From: Hirudinaria manillensis
Taxonomy: Eukaryota > Annelida > Clitellata > Hirudinida > Hirudinidae
Reading direction: 5' to 3'
DNA length: 64,000 nucleotides
Assembly: GCA_034509925.1 (NCBI GenBank)
Contig: CM067537.1
Coordinates: forward strand, 6,548,501-6,612,500
Part shown: in pieces, positions 1 through 12,900 of the stretch
Layout of the letters: every line of letters begins with the position of its first letter
Numbering within the stretch: the stretch's first letter is position 1
The notes under the pieces: generated by a model
The model's input: only the letters and a program-made list of their open reading frames with translations
Told to the model about the DNA's origin: nothing
The model's database searches: none
Made by a program: the position numbers and the translations under genes

Positions 1-170
1 TAGCTAAATAATTGTATCGAGAAGATGTTGATGCGATGAATAGTTCTGATGGTTAAATAAAATCTGGTTAAAAATAATAGCCCTAGCCACAACATACATT
101 CAATTTATTTACACATTTTTACATTGCATACAAACTGAACATAACTTTGTATAACTTATGTGTGACTCAC

Positions 171-1561
171 ATGAGTGTACAGAAGCATACCACATTCACT
201 CTCCAATGGGCAGGTATGAGGATGGCATTTGTAGGGCAAACTAATGGCAGCCGTCATGGGTCCCAGGGCCCCGTCAACAATGAACTTGACTCGACTGGCG
301 AATAGCATGGGTTCTCGGCAATCGACGGAACTTTCTGGAAAGGCACCTTTTTGACCGATCGAGGTAGCAAAGGCAGAATAAAATATTCTGAGGGGCAGTT
401 GTCTGTTCTCAGCCAGGTGACAGAATTCAGACCAGGTGTCCTTTTCACAAGGATGAGCACTGGTAACACCATTTCTGAGAAGATCATGAAGAGCCACCTT
501 GAGGTTTTGAAGTCTTTCCTCAAAAGTCTGGGGAGGTACATGCTTGTAAAGTTCTAATATAATGGGGATCTCCTTCAACAGCCCTGTTAGTTGGTTGGGC
601 TTTGTTGGGTGATCAGGAGGGTGCCTTATAAGTTCAGATCCAGCTATTTGTGTTGTCTCATTGAACCCTGCAAAATATTTACATAATTAGAACTAACTAT
701 GTCAAAACATTGTAATTACTAATTGTTATTATTAATAGATCACCAAAAATGATATAAAGTGTAATCGTTCCTAGAGAGATTTCATGAAAATAGGTGAATT
801 CTACACTTAACCACACAATATATGTAAATAAGTGATCTCCTTTAAAAAAGAAATCTCATGTGATGTAACAGATACCTGCAATATGCAGTGCCCTTTGATT
901 AACTACTCCAACATGGTAACAGGTCCTGAGTAATAGGACAGGCACATCTGGACAAACTTCATCAATGTCACTGGAGTTTGGAAACCTTCCAAGAAGATCC
1001 TGCTCCCATCCAGATCCAATGATCCATTTCTTACCAGGGTTGTTCTTTCTGTAATCCAAGATCTTTTGCTGGAAACTCTCAAAAGATTGGCAGCCTTTGA
1101 GGTCAACTTCGGTCAGTTTTTTTCCATACATTTCCATGTGGAGGTGACTGTCATGGAAGCCAGGAAGGATGAGTTTGCCCTAAGTATGCACGTTATAATC
1201 TAAATAAGAGTAATAATGTTTAATAAATTATTTAGTTCAACACAATAATTGAACAATAATATATATTCAAGTCTGCAAAGCTTTGCCAAGTTTGCTCCTA
1301 AATCCATTTCATCGATATGCATCAATCTCCATGCTAGGCCCATAAATATATTTCATAAATAATAATTCATCAAAAATTTATAGAAAAAGCGCCCACATGA
1401 TAATCTATTTTTTTTGCATTTGGAAAACTCGAAAGAGGGGCATCTTCCATTCCAACTGAATCAATCACTCCTGTTGCTGCATTGAAAACCATCCACGAAT
1501 TGAACGGATGGCCCGAAGAATAGATCTTGGCATTGTAGATGAGACAAAGATTTTCTGACAT
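171..1561 (-). CDS. YtcJ-like amidohydrolase (Amidohydro_3), 5' part
   Basis: Three minus-strand exons join in phase: 1561-1397 (start ATG, begins MSENLCLIYNAKIYSSG), 1179-876 and 667-171, followed by a GTGAGT donor at 170; the rest of the gene lies off the left edge. The first exon carries the N-terminal beta-sandwich start of an amidohydrolase. Exon 2 begins GKLILPGFHDSHLHM, the metal-binding HxH of the TIM barrel. Exon 3 contains VKFIVDGALGPMTAA, matching the conserved K-x-x-x-DGA-hG block of the Amidohydro_3/YtcJ family, metal-dependent hydrolases of amide or C-N bonds. Substrate in animals is not known to me. The donor after exon 1 (GTGGGC) is weak but the join reads smoothly (KKIDYH/GKLILPGF). 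The catalytic C-terminal half is outside the window, so activity cannot be judged. Confidence 0.85.
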
Positions 1562-2640
1562 TGTTTTCTGATGAGTAATAAAAAAAACATTTAATGTGGA
1601 CATCAAAGAGAAGAAAATGTGCCTACCACTTTCTGCCTTTTAAGTCAGCTTATCATAAATTGGTTCTTAGAACTATCACAATGGAAAGATAATGGAGAGA
1701 TGAGAATAACTATGAGTTTTCAGGAACGAAATGAGCGGCTATAGATTCGTAATTATTTCATAATAATTATTATGCAATAATGATTTAATTCTCAAGCAGA
1801 CATAAAATGAGTCACATTTGCATTTTAGTCTGCAAACTAAAATATCCACATGACGTATTGCCAACAAATCACCTTCTAACTTTGAAAGTCTTGTACTGAG
1901 TTATTTCCAGATGATGTCGATTACCAGGCAACTTCGTGCAACATCTGGAAAATTTAGTGGCAGTTTCTAAAACAACGCGTACCCATTGATGCATAAGTAG
2001 CGTTTGGCATTGCATGCCCAAAAATCAAACAAAAAATAATTTTAACTATAGCTAAAGATCAAAGTTCAAGAGGTCGAGCCCGTATTTGTTTACTTTACCA
2101 CGTGTCAATTCTTTCGTGTTAGACCCTCATGGGGTCAACATATGTTTAAATATAAAAAAAATAATAAACGCACTTAAATATTTAAATTACATTCTAATCA
2201 CAAACTTGTCGTTGAGAATAACGTGTTGCTTGTTACAGAGGAAATTTAAATGACAAATTATAATAAAATTTGCATGTTTATTTTTAGCCCAACCTGCGAA
2301 CGACAAACGTTGGGCGTAAACCAATGAAGAGCCCTCAGCCAATAAAAAGAGCTTCTTGAGGTCACGTGATGCTAAAATAAACGGCCAATGAGCGACTAGA
2401 TTCGAATCACGTGGCATGATTGCCGTGTTATTCTTCTAACAACATATGAATGTGGCCATCCAGGTTGATATCATATTTAGTTGAGAGATTCGGCAGTTGC
2501 AGTTCGGCAGCGCTTCTCAGCAGTATGAGAGAGTCAGAGACTATTTCTTGTCGCTGTTGGTGTAGGTTGCGCTTTTATAAACTTGGAGAAACTAACGTTT
2601 TAGACTCTTATCGTTTGGCGAACAGTCAGAAATGAAACCT
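1562..2640. promoter_or_regulatory. Intergenic region with E-box and CCAAT cluster, putative promoter
   Basis: The interval between the amidohydrolase start and about 2640 has no convincing exon. Between 2099 and 2413 it contains three CACGTG palindromes (2099-2104, 2363-2368, 2408-2413) and three CCAAT boxes (2321-2325, 2339-2343, 2385-2389). This density is typical of an animal promoter, perhaps shared between the amidohydrolase and a plus-strand transcript whose 5' UTR could begin near 2450. Which gene it drives is inference; the ATOS gene downstream lacks a visible 5' exon and is one candidate. Confidence 0.4.
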
Positions 2641-4310
2641 GAAGGAGGTCTGTTCCAGTTATTTTCCATAATGTTTTTAACGTGGCTTTTGCTTTTTAAG
2701 TGTACGTATCTAAGTGATCTTATAGCTTTTTCTGAGTCTATTTAATTGTTTTCACTTATTGGTTGGAATTATCATTGGAACTGTGTTATGCAAATGACAT
2801 TTATTATTTTCCAACGAAAAGGAGATTCCTAACAATTTCTCGCCTTGCAACAATAATATTAACTATTTAATGTAGATTTTATAAACCAAGACCGACTTAG
2901 CAGATAATAAGGTTTTAGTTATAGTAAAAGGTAATATCAGTTATCCTGGTTCCTTTAAAAGCTGGCTTTAGTTTCCCTGCATTACATTAAGTAACACCTG
3001 CTTGTTGTTGGTAGTAAATTAAATAATTCCTAAATAACTATTATTTTATTATATTATTGTTTATTTCATTCAATTCTTAATGGGTTAGCTTAAGCTGACT
3101 GATACTGTAGAATGCTTTATTTGCTAGTGTGGAATTTATTTTATTGGTTTTATTTCATCACCCTTCATTAATTCACTGCATTTCAGTTTCTGTTTCTAAT
3201 ATACTCCAGTCCTACATGATGATTCTTTATTGTTTCCAGAAAATGGTGCAAGCGCCATGTAATTTAAGATTTAATTGCTGAGCTAGAGCATATTTGTCCT
3301 GTATAATATTTGATATAATATTATTAGAAATACATTTAAAGTGAATTCCATCACATGCCATATTCATTTGTTTTGCTAGGTTATATTTACAGGTCATTTC
3401 ATTATCTTTCAATAAAATATTTGTTATGATTTATAATGATAATGCTGATTTACTACTCTTAATGCAAAGTGCCATATAGTAATTGTTAGTCTTTACCAAT
3501 ATTCAAAGTGTCAGGCATTACTCACACATGTTCGTATTAGCTTCTTTGAAATCACATAAGTGCTCATGAATTCTTTTATCTGTGTTACTTTGAATATTAC
3601 ATCTTTGTTCAATTTTCAGTAATCCCTTTTGTCTCCAAACAAAGGAGTGTACTAACCCACATTGGGTCATTGTTGTATTAATTTCCTCTATTTCATTATT
3701 ATCATTATTATCGTTTCACTGCACATGACTCATTACTGACACTAATCATGACAAATGCTCAGCTGATGTAATTTCTAGTGTGTCACACTTGACATGAGGT
3801 CTGCAGTGGTTCTAAGCAGATCTTGGCTGTTATGATGTTTGAGTTGAGGTTTATCACGTGAAGTAGTCCTTGATTTCTTAAAAATGTAAGTTTTGGAAAT
3901 ATTTTGTTGAACAGAAAATATAAAAAATTTATTTTTCTTTTAAATTTAGAATAAAAATGAAACATTTTGCCTTAATGTAAACCTTTTCTTCAGTATTTTC
4001 TATTTAATCCATAATTCTTGCTCTCTGCTAATATTTGGAATGGTCAAATTACTTATTTGACAGCTCTGAGTGAGCTTCAAATACTTGAACTTAAAGATAA
4101 CTTGCTTTGAACTCTGGAACTGCTCGCATTTCGTCATCATTTCTTGCATCATCATTATCATCATCATCATCTTCCTTCCTTCCTCACCATTTATATTGTT
4201 GCTTTCATTAATCATATTAACAAGCCCCATCTCTAGTAATTATTACCAAGATTTCATTGCTCATTGTGAAGTGAAAGTTTTTTTTGGGGGTGGAATTATT
4301 ATTATTGTTA

Positions 4311-4393
<83 letters not shown>

Positions 4394-7300
4394 GTTATTA
4401 TTATTATTATTATTATTATTTGTTATTGGCAATTGCTGCACATTATGTGGATGGTTTGAGATCTCAGCATTTTATTTATTAATTATTTAAAAGTTTTACC
4501 AATAAATCTATATAATGCAATTAATAAAAATATTAGTTCGTTTTGAAAATATTATTGGCATTCTTCCATAAAGACTTATCATTAAGTAATGCCTTTTATT
4601 AACCAGAATTTCTTTGCCAGAAGCGTAGGTGAATATAATTTGTGGAGAATATTCAAAGCAATAAAATTGACTATGACATTGCGATCATGATTAATTTGCA
4701 CTGACAATAGGTGTAACTTCGGACTTGTTTTCATGAAAAACTTCCGAAACACATTTTAAAGATTTAAAGATGTTTTTATTAATGAATTATGCTAATATAA
4801 GAACAATAAGCGCCTGTTGGTAAACATGAAAGCCGCCCCTATTGGTCGCTTCGGGAGCCCATCAGTGATGCACGTGCCCTGCTGTGCCGATCAGCTGTTT
4901 TGTCGATCAGCTGTTGTTTTTATCAGGTCAATCCGTGCCTTTCGTAATGCTCATTCGCTGGAAATGAGGTTGCTCATGAATATTAATCAGGTCCCTTAGA
5001 CAAAGCCTCTTGTTTACGGCTAACTGCAGATTATCGATGGCTAGGTGCACGCCATTATTTAAATGTTTGTATAATAACATTATTATTATTATTATTACTC
5101 CTTTTTAGTACAATTATTTTTTATTCCAAGTAAGCATAAGCTTCTAAAAGACTTCTCAAAACTGAAATATTTCCATGAATCATTGATTCAAAGATTCGGT
5201 GTTGTTTACCAGATTCAGAATAAATCAACTTTAACCACTCCAGATAAACTTGTTTTCGCTTGTTGCACATCTTGGTCGTGTCAACAACTCGTTAAGATGT
5301 TTAATATTATTATATTTAAATCCTTATATTGCATTGAATCAAACGTGTTTACCTAAAGTAAGATAATAATTACAAGATAATTAACTATTAATTGTTAAAA
5401 TAATGTGCTTTAAATATTTTAATTTTTAATCATGAAACCACTGAAATGTCATCATTTTATTATTTATTTATTAATTTTATCCTAGTTTTCAGTTGAGTGC
5501 ATCCAGTAATTATTCCTGTGTGTGCTTAATCTGCCTAAGAGCCGGCCATAGTTTAAGGATAGCGTCGGCGGTCATGGTAACTATGTTGTTATTATTAAGA
5601 AGGAGAATGATGAAACTCGTGGCATGGTTAACGTCTTGTCGGTCATTAAGTCTGGTCACGGAATGGATTTCAATCCTTCAATCATTTGGTTGGTGATGCT
5701 GGTTGTCAGTAATCCATCTTCTCCCTGCTGTGGTGAAGTGGTGATCTTCAATGGTGAGGGATTTGAAAACGCATTCGTAAAACTGAGTGTTTCTTTCTCC
5801 TTTCTGGTAATCTTTTTCTTTTGACTTTCACTTGTTCGTGTTTTTAGCCCCATTTTTTATTTGTTTATCTCTTCTTGCCGTGCTTCTCCAACTCAGAGAC
5901 CATAAAAGGTGCATTTAGAGACAAAACAAGCACAAATAGATTAATTCTTTAATCAACGCTCATCTCTTGGAAAACATTCCCCAAAGTTAATTGGATTTTC
6001 TGGAAGTTTCTTATCCACTTTTCCAGAGAATCTTCGAATCTTCGTGGGTGGAGACGTATCAAATTGCATTAAGCAGGGTACTCGGTGCCGATGTTCAGGA
6101 TGATTGTTCTCATTTAATATGCCAAAAGGGTAGCACGGTCGGTCTTAGCGTGCCATGTTGTTGTTTATGAATAAGCATTTTGGGCGGAGCTTGAATATCA
6201 TCTGCATTTGTGGGCGGAGTCGTTTTTTTTTCAGAGCAGAAGAGGCCTTGTTAATAGAAGAGGCCTGAAAATAGAATATTAAGTAAAAACCTGCATTCAG
6301 CTGGTGCTCGGCCTTTGATTGGTCGATCGAAATTCCCGGAAAATTGAAATGAAAATAAATGTTCATGGTTTTTTATGAAGAACTTTCTCAGTCGTAATGA
6401 GTAAAAGTTTAAAAGTTTATGAAAGCTCTTAAGCGGAACCAGTCACATTTATCAACTATCACACCTTCAGGTCGAACCCCTTCATAAATATTCATTGGAG
6501 TTAATCATTCCATTTTTCGCGTCGCCGTGACAACAGGGGGATATGTTCTTGTCATTTCACGTTCGTCACTCTGTTTTCCATCACGTCGATACGATCTCTC
6601 GCCATCGCAATTTTTCCATGCTTCCATCGAAAATCGTTTGAGTATTCATTTGAATTTTCACTCGACGAAACACGACTCTGAATGAAGTAAGCATTAATTA
6701 GGTCAGACGAATCCAGGTAGGTCCAGGTAAAGGCAGTCTCATTAAAAATATCTGAAAATATAATACATGAATTCATTTATTCAAAGCTGATACGTAAGCA
6801 GCCACCAATGTCGAACCTTTTGAAACGCATTTCCAACTAAAATCGCAATTTTCGTCTCCTTTTAAGGTAACATCTGCGCACTTTTACAGACGTTTTTGAG
6901 GAAAATGTTTTGTATTTATTGAAACTTCTTTGTCTTTCCTGAAAGCTCAATCAATTGATCACGTTTGCTCTTCTGCGCTTGTATTTCGTGCGCACGATTT
7001 TATTACGTCATACCTGGATGGCGCCTTTTCTATGCTGTACTCTTTAAGCATTACTGTTATGATTATTAACATTATTATATGATATCCTTAACTTAATCGT
7101 TACTAATACATAATATAATGTTTATCCCAACCAGTGATACTTTAACCAAGCAAATAAATTAGTTGAACTTTCTTCCATGTAATGTATTACCATCGTGAAA
7201 GGTCGAGGTATTGTGGATCAAGGTCACTTTTAACAGGAGAGGAGCAAACTCAGGGAAAAATCTTTTTTCGTTTATAAAATTTGTTTTTTTTGTCACGCCC

Positions 7301-9944
7301 CCTGCTGCGCCACTGGGGAGAAATTGCTGGTTACGTGCAACGTTTTTATAAAACTTGTACCCAGGTGGCGAACCCAGCTAGATTGTGAACAACAGAATTC
7401 GTAAAATGTGTGTCACTTTCAACTTTCAACCCTCTGAGTTAAATTGCATGTCGATATGTTAGTGTCCAATAGTAGGAGTTTATTAAAAAGTTAATGATAT
7501 AAATGAATGACGTAAACTGAGAGGAAAACGCAGCTAAAACTGTGTCGTGGAATATCTGACAATGGATTTGACGATTCACTTCATTAAGTTCACTAATTGG
7601 TTTAAGCTTTGATGAACGGTGTCCCGCCAGAATGGATTGCAGGTGCGATTCTCTCCAGCCATATATGGACATCGAGCCGTTCTAAAAATATCACGCTAAT
7701 GTAGCCGCTGGTTCTCCTCATTTGAGTCCATGTTATTGCCTCGTTTTGATCTGCCACCTCTCTCCCCCCATTCCATAAACATTGAGAACAGCCCTTAAGT
7801 CCCCACCCATGTTCCACCCAGGATAAGACATTGAATAAGATTTAGGTAGAGTTCCACTTAGGTTTTAGTATTTTTTAGTGTTTTGTGGGTGCCCAGTTTG
7901 TCTCCAATTAGTAGTTTTTCATTGCTTTGTTTTGCCATTCCTTCATCAATATTTTCTGTTCATTGATTTACCATCATCATCTTCGACATAATCTCAGACA
8001 TTCTCCTCTCCTCCTCCTCCTCCTCATCATCATCAGCAGCATCATCATCAACAACAACAGACTTCAATAATTTCAGCTTGTGGTGATTGTTCCTTTCAAG
8101 AAACTCTATTTGTAAGAGGTGGTCCTATTGCATCATTCTCAGTTGATGTATTTCAAAATATTTGTGTCATCATCCTAATGCTGTTGTCTAAGATTATTTA
8201 CAAGACACATAATAAGAATATGTTAAAGATGAATTGCATGATATAAGCTGATTGATAAGATTGTTGATTTGTTTTGCAAAATCCACAGAGTGATTGCTCT
8301 AACAACCACCAAAATGTAGTAAACAAAATTTGAAAATAAGATGATCTGGTAATCTCTGATCCAAGGTTTAGTGAAAGTGATTTGTTAAAGATGATTTGTT
8401 AAAACCTTGGAGCCCACTACATCTAGTAGGCCTACATTTATATTTTTATTTTTATTTATTTTTTTATTTGTCATCAGTGAAAATCTCAAATTTTTAGGCA
8501 ACTAATATTCTTAATAATGAATAAAACTTAATCCATTGTGATGTAATAATCCAAATCAATCATCAATGATGATCCTCATTCAGGTCATCAACAATTGAAT
8601 TGTCATTCATTTATCTTTTTGACTGATTTGCTGTTGTTGAAGATACCCTTGGGCAAGGTCATCTAACAATAGTTTGACATTGCCTCTAACATCTGAATAA
8701 ACTACTCTCAATTCAAGTTATTTTAACTTTTGAATTTGCTCAGCTCTCTGCATGCCACATGATGCCATGGCAAATCTTTTCCAGTAGTTTGAAAAAATAC
8801 AGGGATATCTCAAATTACAACATTTGAAATTATTCTTTTTCTTGGATTCAGACCAAGTGTTGGAATTTATTAAAGGATTTATATCTATTTTTTGATCAAT
8901 TTTCCAATAAGAACATGCTCTAATCTCTAACAGCCTAACCAGCATTGTTGTCATTGCTACCAAAATAATTTTGAATTGAAATTTTTTTCTGAGTAAACAG
9001 CAATAATGAGGATAGGACTAGTTTTATTGTTGTTTTAATGATGTCCCACCAGCTGTCTGTGTCAGCAGATGTTCTTATTCTAAAGTCATTTCTAAAGCAC
9101 TCAAGTATCATGAAAGTGGTAATAGACCAGATTTCCAGCTCGTGACATTAGCTATTCCTTTAAGCATGAACGAATGCAGGAAGACAAGAATGAATAAACT
9201 TTAAGTGATATTATACATTAATTATTTATTAATATATTAGTTATTATTTATTAATTATTAACTATTATAAGAATGTGATGATGGCCTGTAGACTCTATAA
9301 TGAATGTGGTGAATAGGAATCCAAGACTTGATGCTGAGCAATGAACTAAAACTTATCCTTAAATGCTTTAAATGACTAAGGCCTGGAGTTTTCCTTTTGG
9401 TTCACCAGATGGGAGATATACTGTTCATTCCTACTTTCATTTTATATCATTCAGACATTCCACTGGTTTAGAATTACTGCTGGATCATGTTCTCAAAAGT
9501 TCAATGATTCAAATCATAGACCGCCAGGATATTAATATTTACTTTATTTCTGGATTTAATATTTTAAACTTCAAAAATGGAACTTTTTAAAAATAAAATG
9601 TTAATCTCAAACGTTCAGAAGTTTATGAAGATTTATTAACATTTAGAACATTATGCATTATTACGTTATTTTTTTGTGATTTTAAACTTCTTGCATTATT
9701 TTGTAATTTAGTAATAATTTAATTTTTTATTATATCTATCTACACATCCAGTACTTATCCAATTTCAATGCTGAAATCCTTGCTAATAACATTTTATTAG
9801 CTCAGTGAATTATTAATACTGATATTACTGTTGTTATCATCATCATTATTATTATTATTATTATTGTTGTTGTTGTTAATGTTATTAAATTTCTTTTGTC
9901 TTATAATAAATTTCTTTTATCTGTTTAAAATTTCAGTAGGCACC
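2641..9944. other. Long non-coding stretch upstream of ATOS, several GC-richer islands
   Basis: No exon I can support. It may be intergenic DNA or one or more large 5' introns of ATOS. Contents noted: an uninterrupted ATT array at 4298-4421; a GC-richer island at about 4810-4950 with a CACGTG (4871-4876) and two copies of CGATCAGCTGTT (4888 and 4904); two TGGGCGGAG GC boxes at 6181 and 6211; a GC-richer patch at 7600-7820 without a recognisable product; CTC/CATCAT low-complexity at about 8010-8050; ATT/GTT repeats at about 9840-9880. Open frames here are short and have no family resemblance. Confidence 0.5.
4298..4421. repeat. (ATT)n microsatellite
   Basis: About 120 bases of nearly pure ATT with occasional GTT interruptions. 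It creates artificial poly-Leu, poly-Ile and poly-Asn open frames on both strands. It is one of about a dozen ATT/AAT arrays in the window. Confidence 0.95.
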
Positions 9945-12900
9945 ATGGTCGATGATCTTGGAGAAACAGATCCGAGCGAGTTCTTTGTGCAACTGGGCAT
10001 GCTTATCCTAGAGAGCAGGCAGCCCTTCATCTCTGTCAAGGGCATCCAGGATGGACCTCACTGCCCCAAGGATGTGGGCATCTGGTCGAGTCATGTTTGT
10101 GGATCCACCAGCGGTCAGGTTGGTCTGCAGAGATGTTTGTCTATTTGCTTGTATTCTTAAAACGAGGCACAATCTTATCGGGTTTTTTTTGTCAAAGGAT
10201 CTTGTCATTTTAATCGGAATTCTTCCTTATTAGATGAGAGAACTTATTGAACCTTATTTAAGATTGCCCTAACTATGATTGTGATTTTGTATGATTAATC
10301 ATTTTAATAACCTACAGCATTTGTTTTATTATTATTTATTATAATTGCGGTACTTTATGAACACTAAAATGCGTCACCCTTGTTGCATGTTCTCGCCAAC
10401 TATGCATCACATGTTCAAGTCAATTCATCTAAGTCACTAAGCATTGTTTCATGTCATTGCAATATTACTTTGTAATGTAAAGTATATATACATCTTTATT
10501 ATAGCTGTTAGTGTTATATACTCACTATACTCACTGTCTTGTTTCAACTCCAAATGATTGAAGCAACTTCATCTGAATGTTCATTTTCAGTGCACAAAGG
10601 CCAATCAGATCCTGAAACAGATGCAAACCATGTGGAGAAATCAGGTGCCCCTGTGCGTGGAGGTCCTCATCCTACCCAGCTGTCCCCACGGCCAACTGAG
10701 ATCAGTCTCGACCGACGTCACTCCCCCCTACGAAGATGATAGCTATGTCCTCTTGGAGCAGTGGACCATACAAACTGTTCAGAAAAAGTTATTTTCATTT
10801 TTGTATTAAACCAAATTTCACATTATTTCAATCCATATTTTTTTTTATTTAGAACACTTAATAGAATGCATAATAAAAGAAAATATGAGAACTCTTAACT
10901 CCTAGTTTGCTCGAAGAGAATACTTTGTTCATTGAATTAAAAATAAGTATGGGAAATAGTGAACTCACAAAAGAAATAAGAAATAATTAAAAAGACAAAA
11001 ATATTTGTTAAAATGAGTGAAAAAAACTTACATCATGTTACATAACATTAAAGTTTAGATTATATATTTCTCTTACTTTAGACCATACTCAACTTTTTGA
11101 CCACATCCAATTGACTTGGTCATCATTCCTAAAGATAGTCTAACCACATAACTACCATGTTGCCAACAACAACGACGATGACGACAACGCATTTTATTTC
11201 CAGACCCGGAGAGACGGTGGTTTCGCCAAAGAACCTCTTCCAGGCCCTGAAGTCATACCTTCACTTCTCGCAGCTCAGCTCCTGGCTGTCCTCAAGTCAA
11301 GGCAAACGACCCTCGTGCATTGGTTACAGGTTTGGAGAAATTACTTGGAAATACTAAATGTCTTTGTTGACAAGAATAATTGAATCACTAAACCAATAAT
11401 ACCAAAATAATAAGTCATTTTAATTTAACAAGAATAATTGAATCACTAAACCAATTATAATAATAATAATAACAATAATAATTATAAGCCATTTTAATTT
11501 AGTCATTATAACTTGCATGAAACATCACTTGATGCTAATTTATGAATAACGATGACTCTTGATCAATTAACTCGTTGTAATAATATCGCTATTGTCATTA
11601 AATTCGTTTATTTTGCCTCAAACCAGGGTGTCACCACCAGCAGAATTTTGCACGACAACATTTAATCAAGATCCTCAGCTTCATGTGTTTCCGGTCGGAA
11701 ATATCAACAAGTCGACTAATTTTAAGGCAATTGTTGATGATTTTTCGTCATTTATTTGTTTTAATTTTTATTATATCTTGATTATAAATTCTTTCTAAAC
11801 TTTTTCTAACCATTTATCACCATTTTTAATTATAAATCATCCCATGAATTTGCATTATTTAATTTTTAGACGGAATTTAATTCGAATGTCACAAATTTAT
11901 CATTCGAGCATGTCCACCAAGAGTAAATTAATTTAATAATTAAAACACGAACTGATTAATCATCACATATTATTAGAAAATAAATTAATTGCACTTAAAA
12001 CCTCCATTTTTTGCTATAGGTGTGGCTGGCATATTTGTCGCGCATGCCGGAAATTCCAGAGCCTATATGTCACGAGACATCGGAGTCAGGTCATCCCTGT
12101 GTCTCGGACCATGCCAACAAATCTCTATCCGAAGGCATCGTCAACAGAAAAAGGACATCGAGGTCTAAATCTCCACGTCCGAGGTAACTTTGCGAGCGTG
12201 AATTTTCCAATCGACGGACAAAAATTCCGTCGAGAGCGTTTTGTCGGGACCTCGGTCGGTCATTCGTCGTTCGTCTCTCTCAGGTTCGAAGCCGTGTTCC
12301 AGAACATCACGGGATCTCCGAAGCTCGTCAGCAAGACGTGCGGCGCGACGCTCCCTCGACAACGACTTGCTGCGCAGCAACGTCAGCTGGGCGGCGTCCT
12401 CGAGATGCCGAAGCTTCGGTCGGTCTCCGAAGCCGCATTCAAGAACTGCTTCTTTGAAGAGTCCGACCTGCCGTCGGATTGGAAAGACGACGCCTACGGG
12501 GTCGGCTTCAACGACTACAAGTCTCAGTGCGAGGTCAAAATAGGTCACGTCGCGGGCATTTCGAGAGGAGCGAGCGTCAAGACGCTTCCGTCGCCAATGG
12601 CCGGCATCGAGACGGGCATGAGGAATCTGAAGTTGACTTCGGAACTGCCGGACGACCGACGCTCTTTGGAAGACTCTCGACGGTCTGCCACATGTTGCAG
12701 CTTCTACGGCGGACCGGAAGAGAACGACAAGGAATCTATAGGCAATTGTTACCCGAGCAGAGATATTGATATAAGCTTACCTAGGAATCTTAAATCAAAA
12801 CATTGCTCGACGTCTTCCAAGAAATTATCGTATAATTATGGTACGACCAAAGAATTGGAGTCGATAAACAGATCTTCGCCTGATTTTTCACGAATCAAAA

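Noticed and set aside
4070-4490. Open frames of poly-Ile, poly-Leu and poly-Asn
   Set aside because: They are translations of the ATT microsatellite on both strands, with no conserved flank.
5493-5824. Open frames that might be an upstream ATOS exon
   Set aside because: The ATOS N-terminus is already accounted for by the ATG at 9945 and no homology extends upstream.
7602-7817. GC-richer minus-strand frame of 71 codons, possibly an old transposon piece
   Set aside because: No motif of a transposase or reverse transcriptase could be identified.
12241-12543. 100-codon plus-strand frame in ATOS (Ser/Arg-rich)
   Set aside because: Out of frame with the flanking exons and covers the end of the 100-base intron; the alternative frame continues for another 480 codons and joins all exons in phase.
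12165-12548. 127-codon minus-strand frame opposite ATOS exons
   Set aside because: It is a shadow of the GC-richer ATOS coding exons; no splice or family support.
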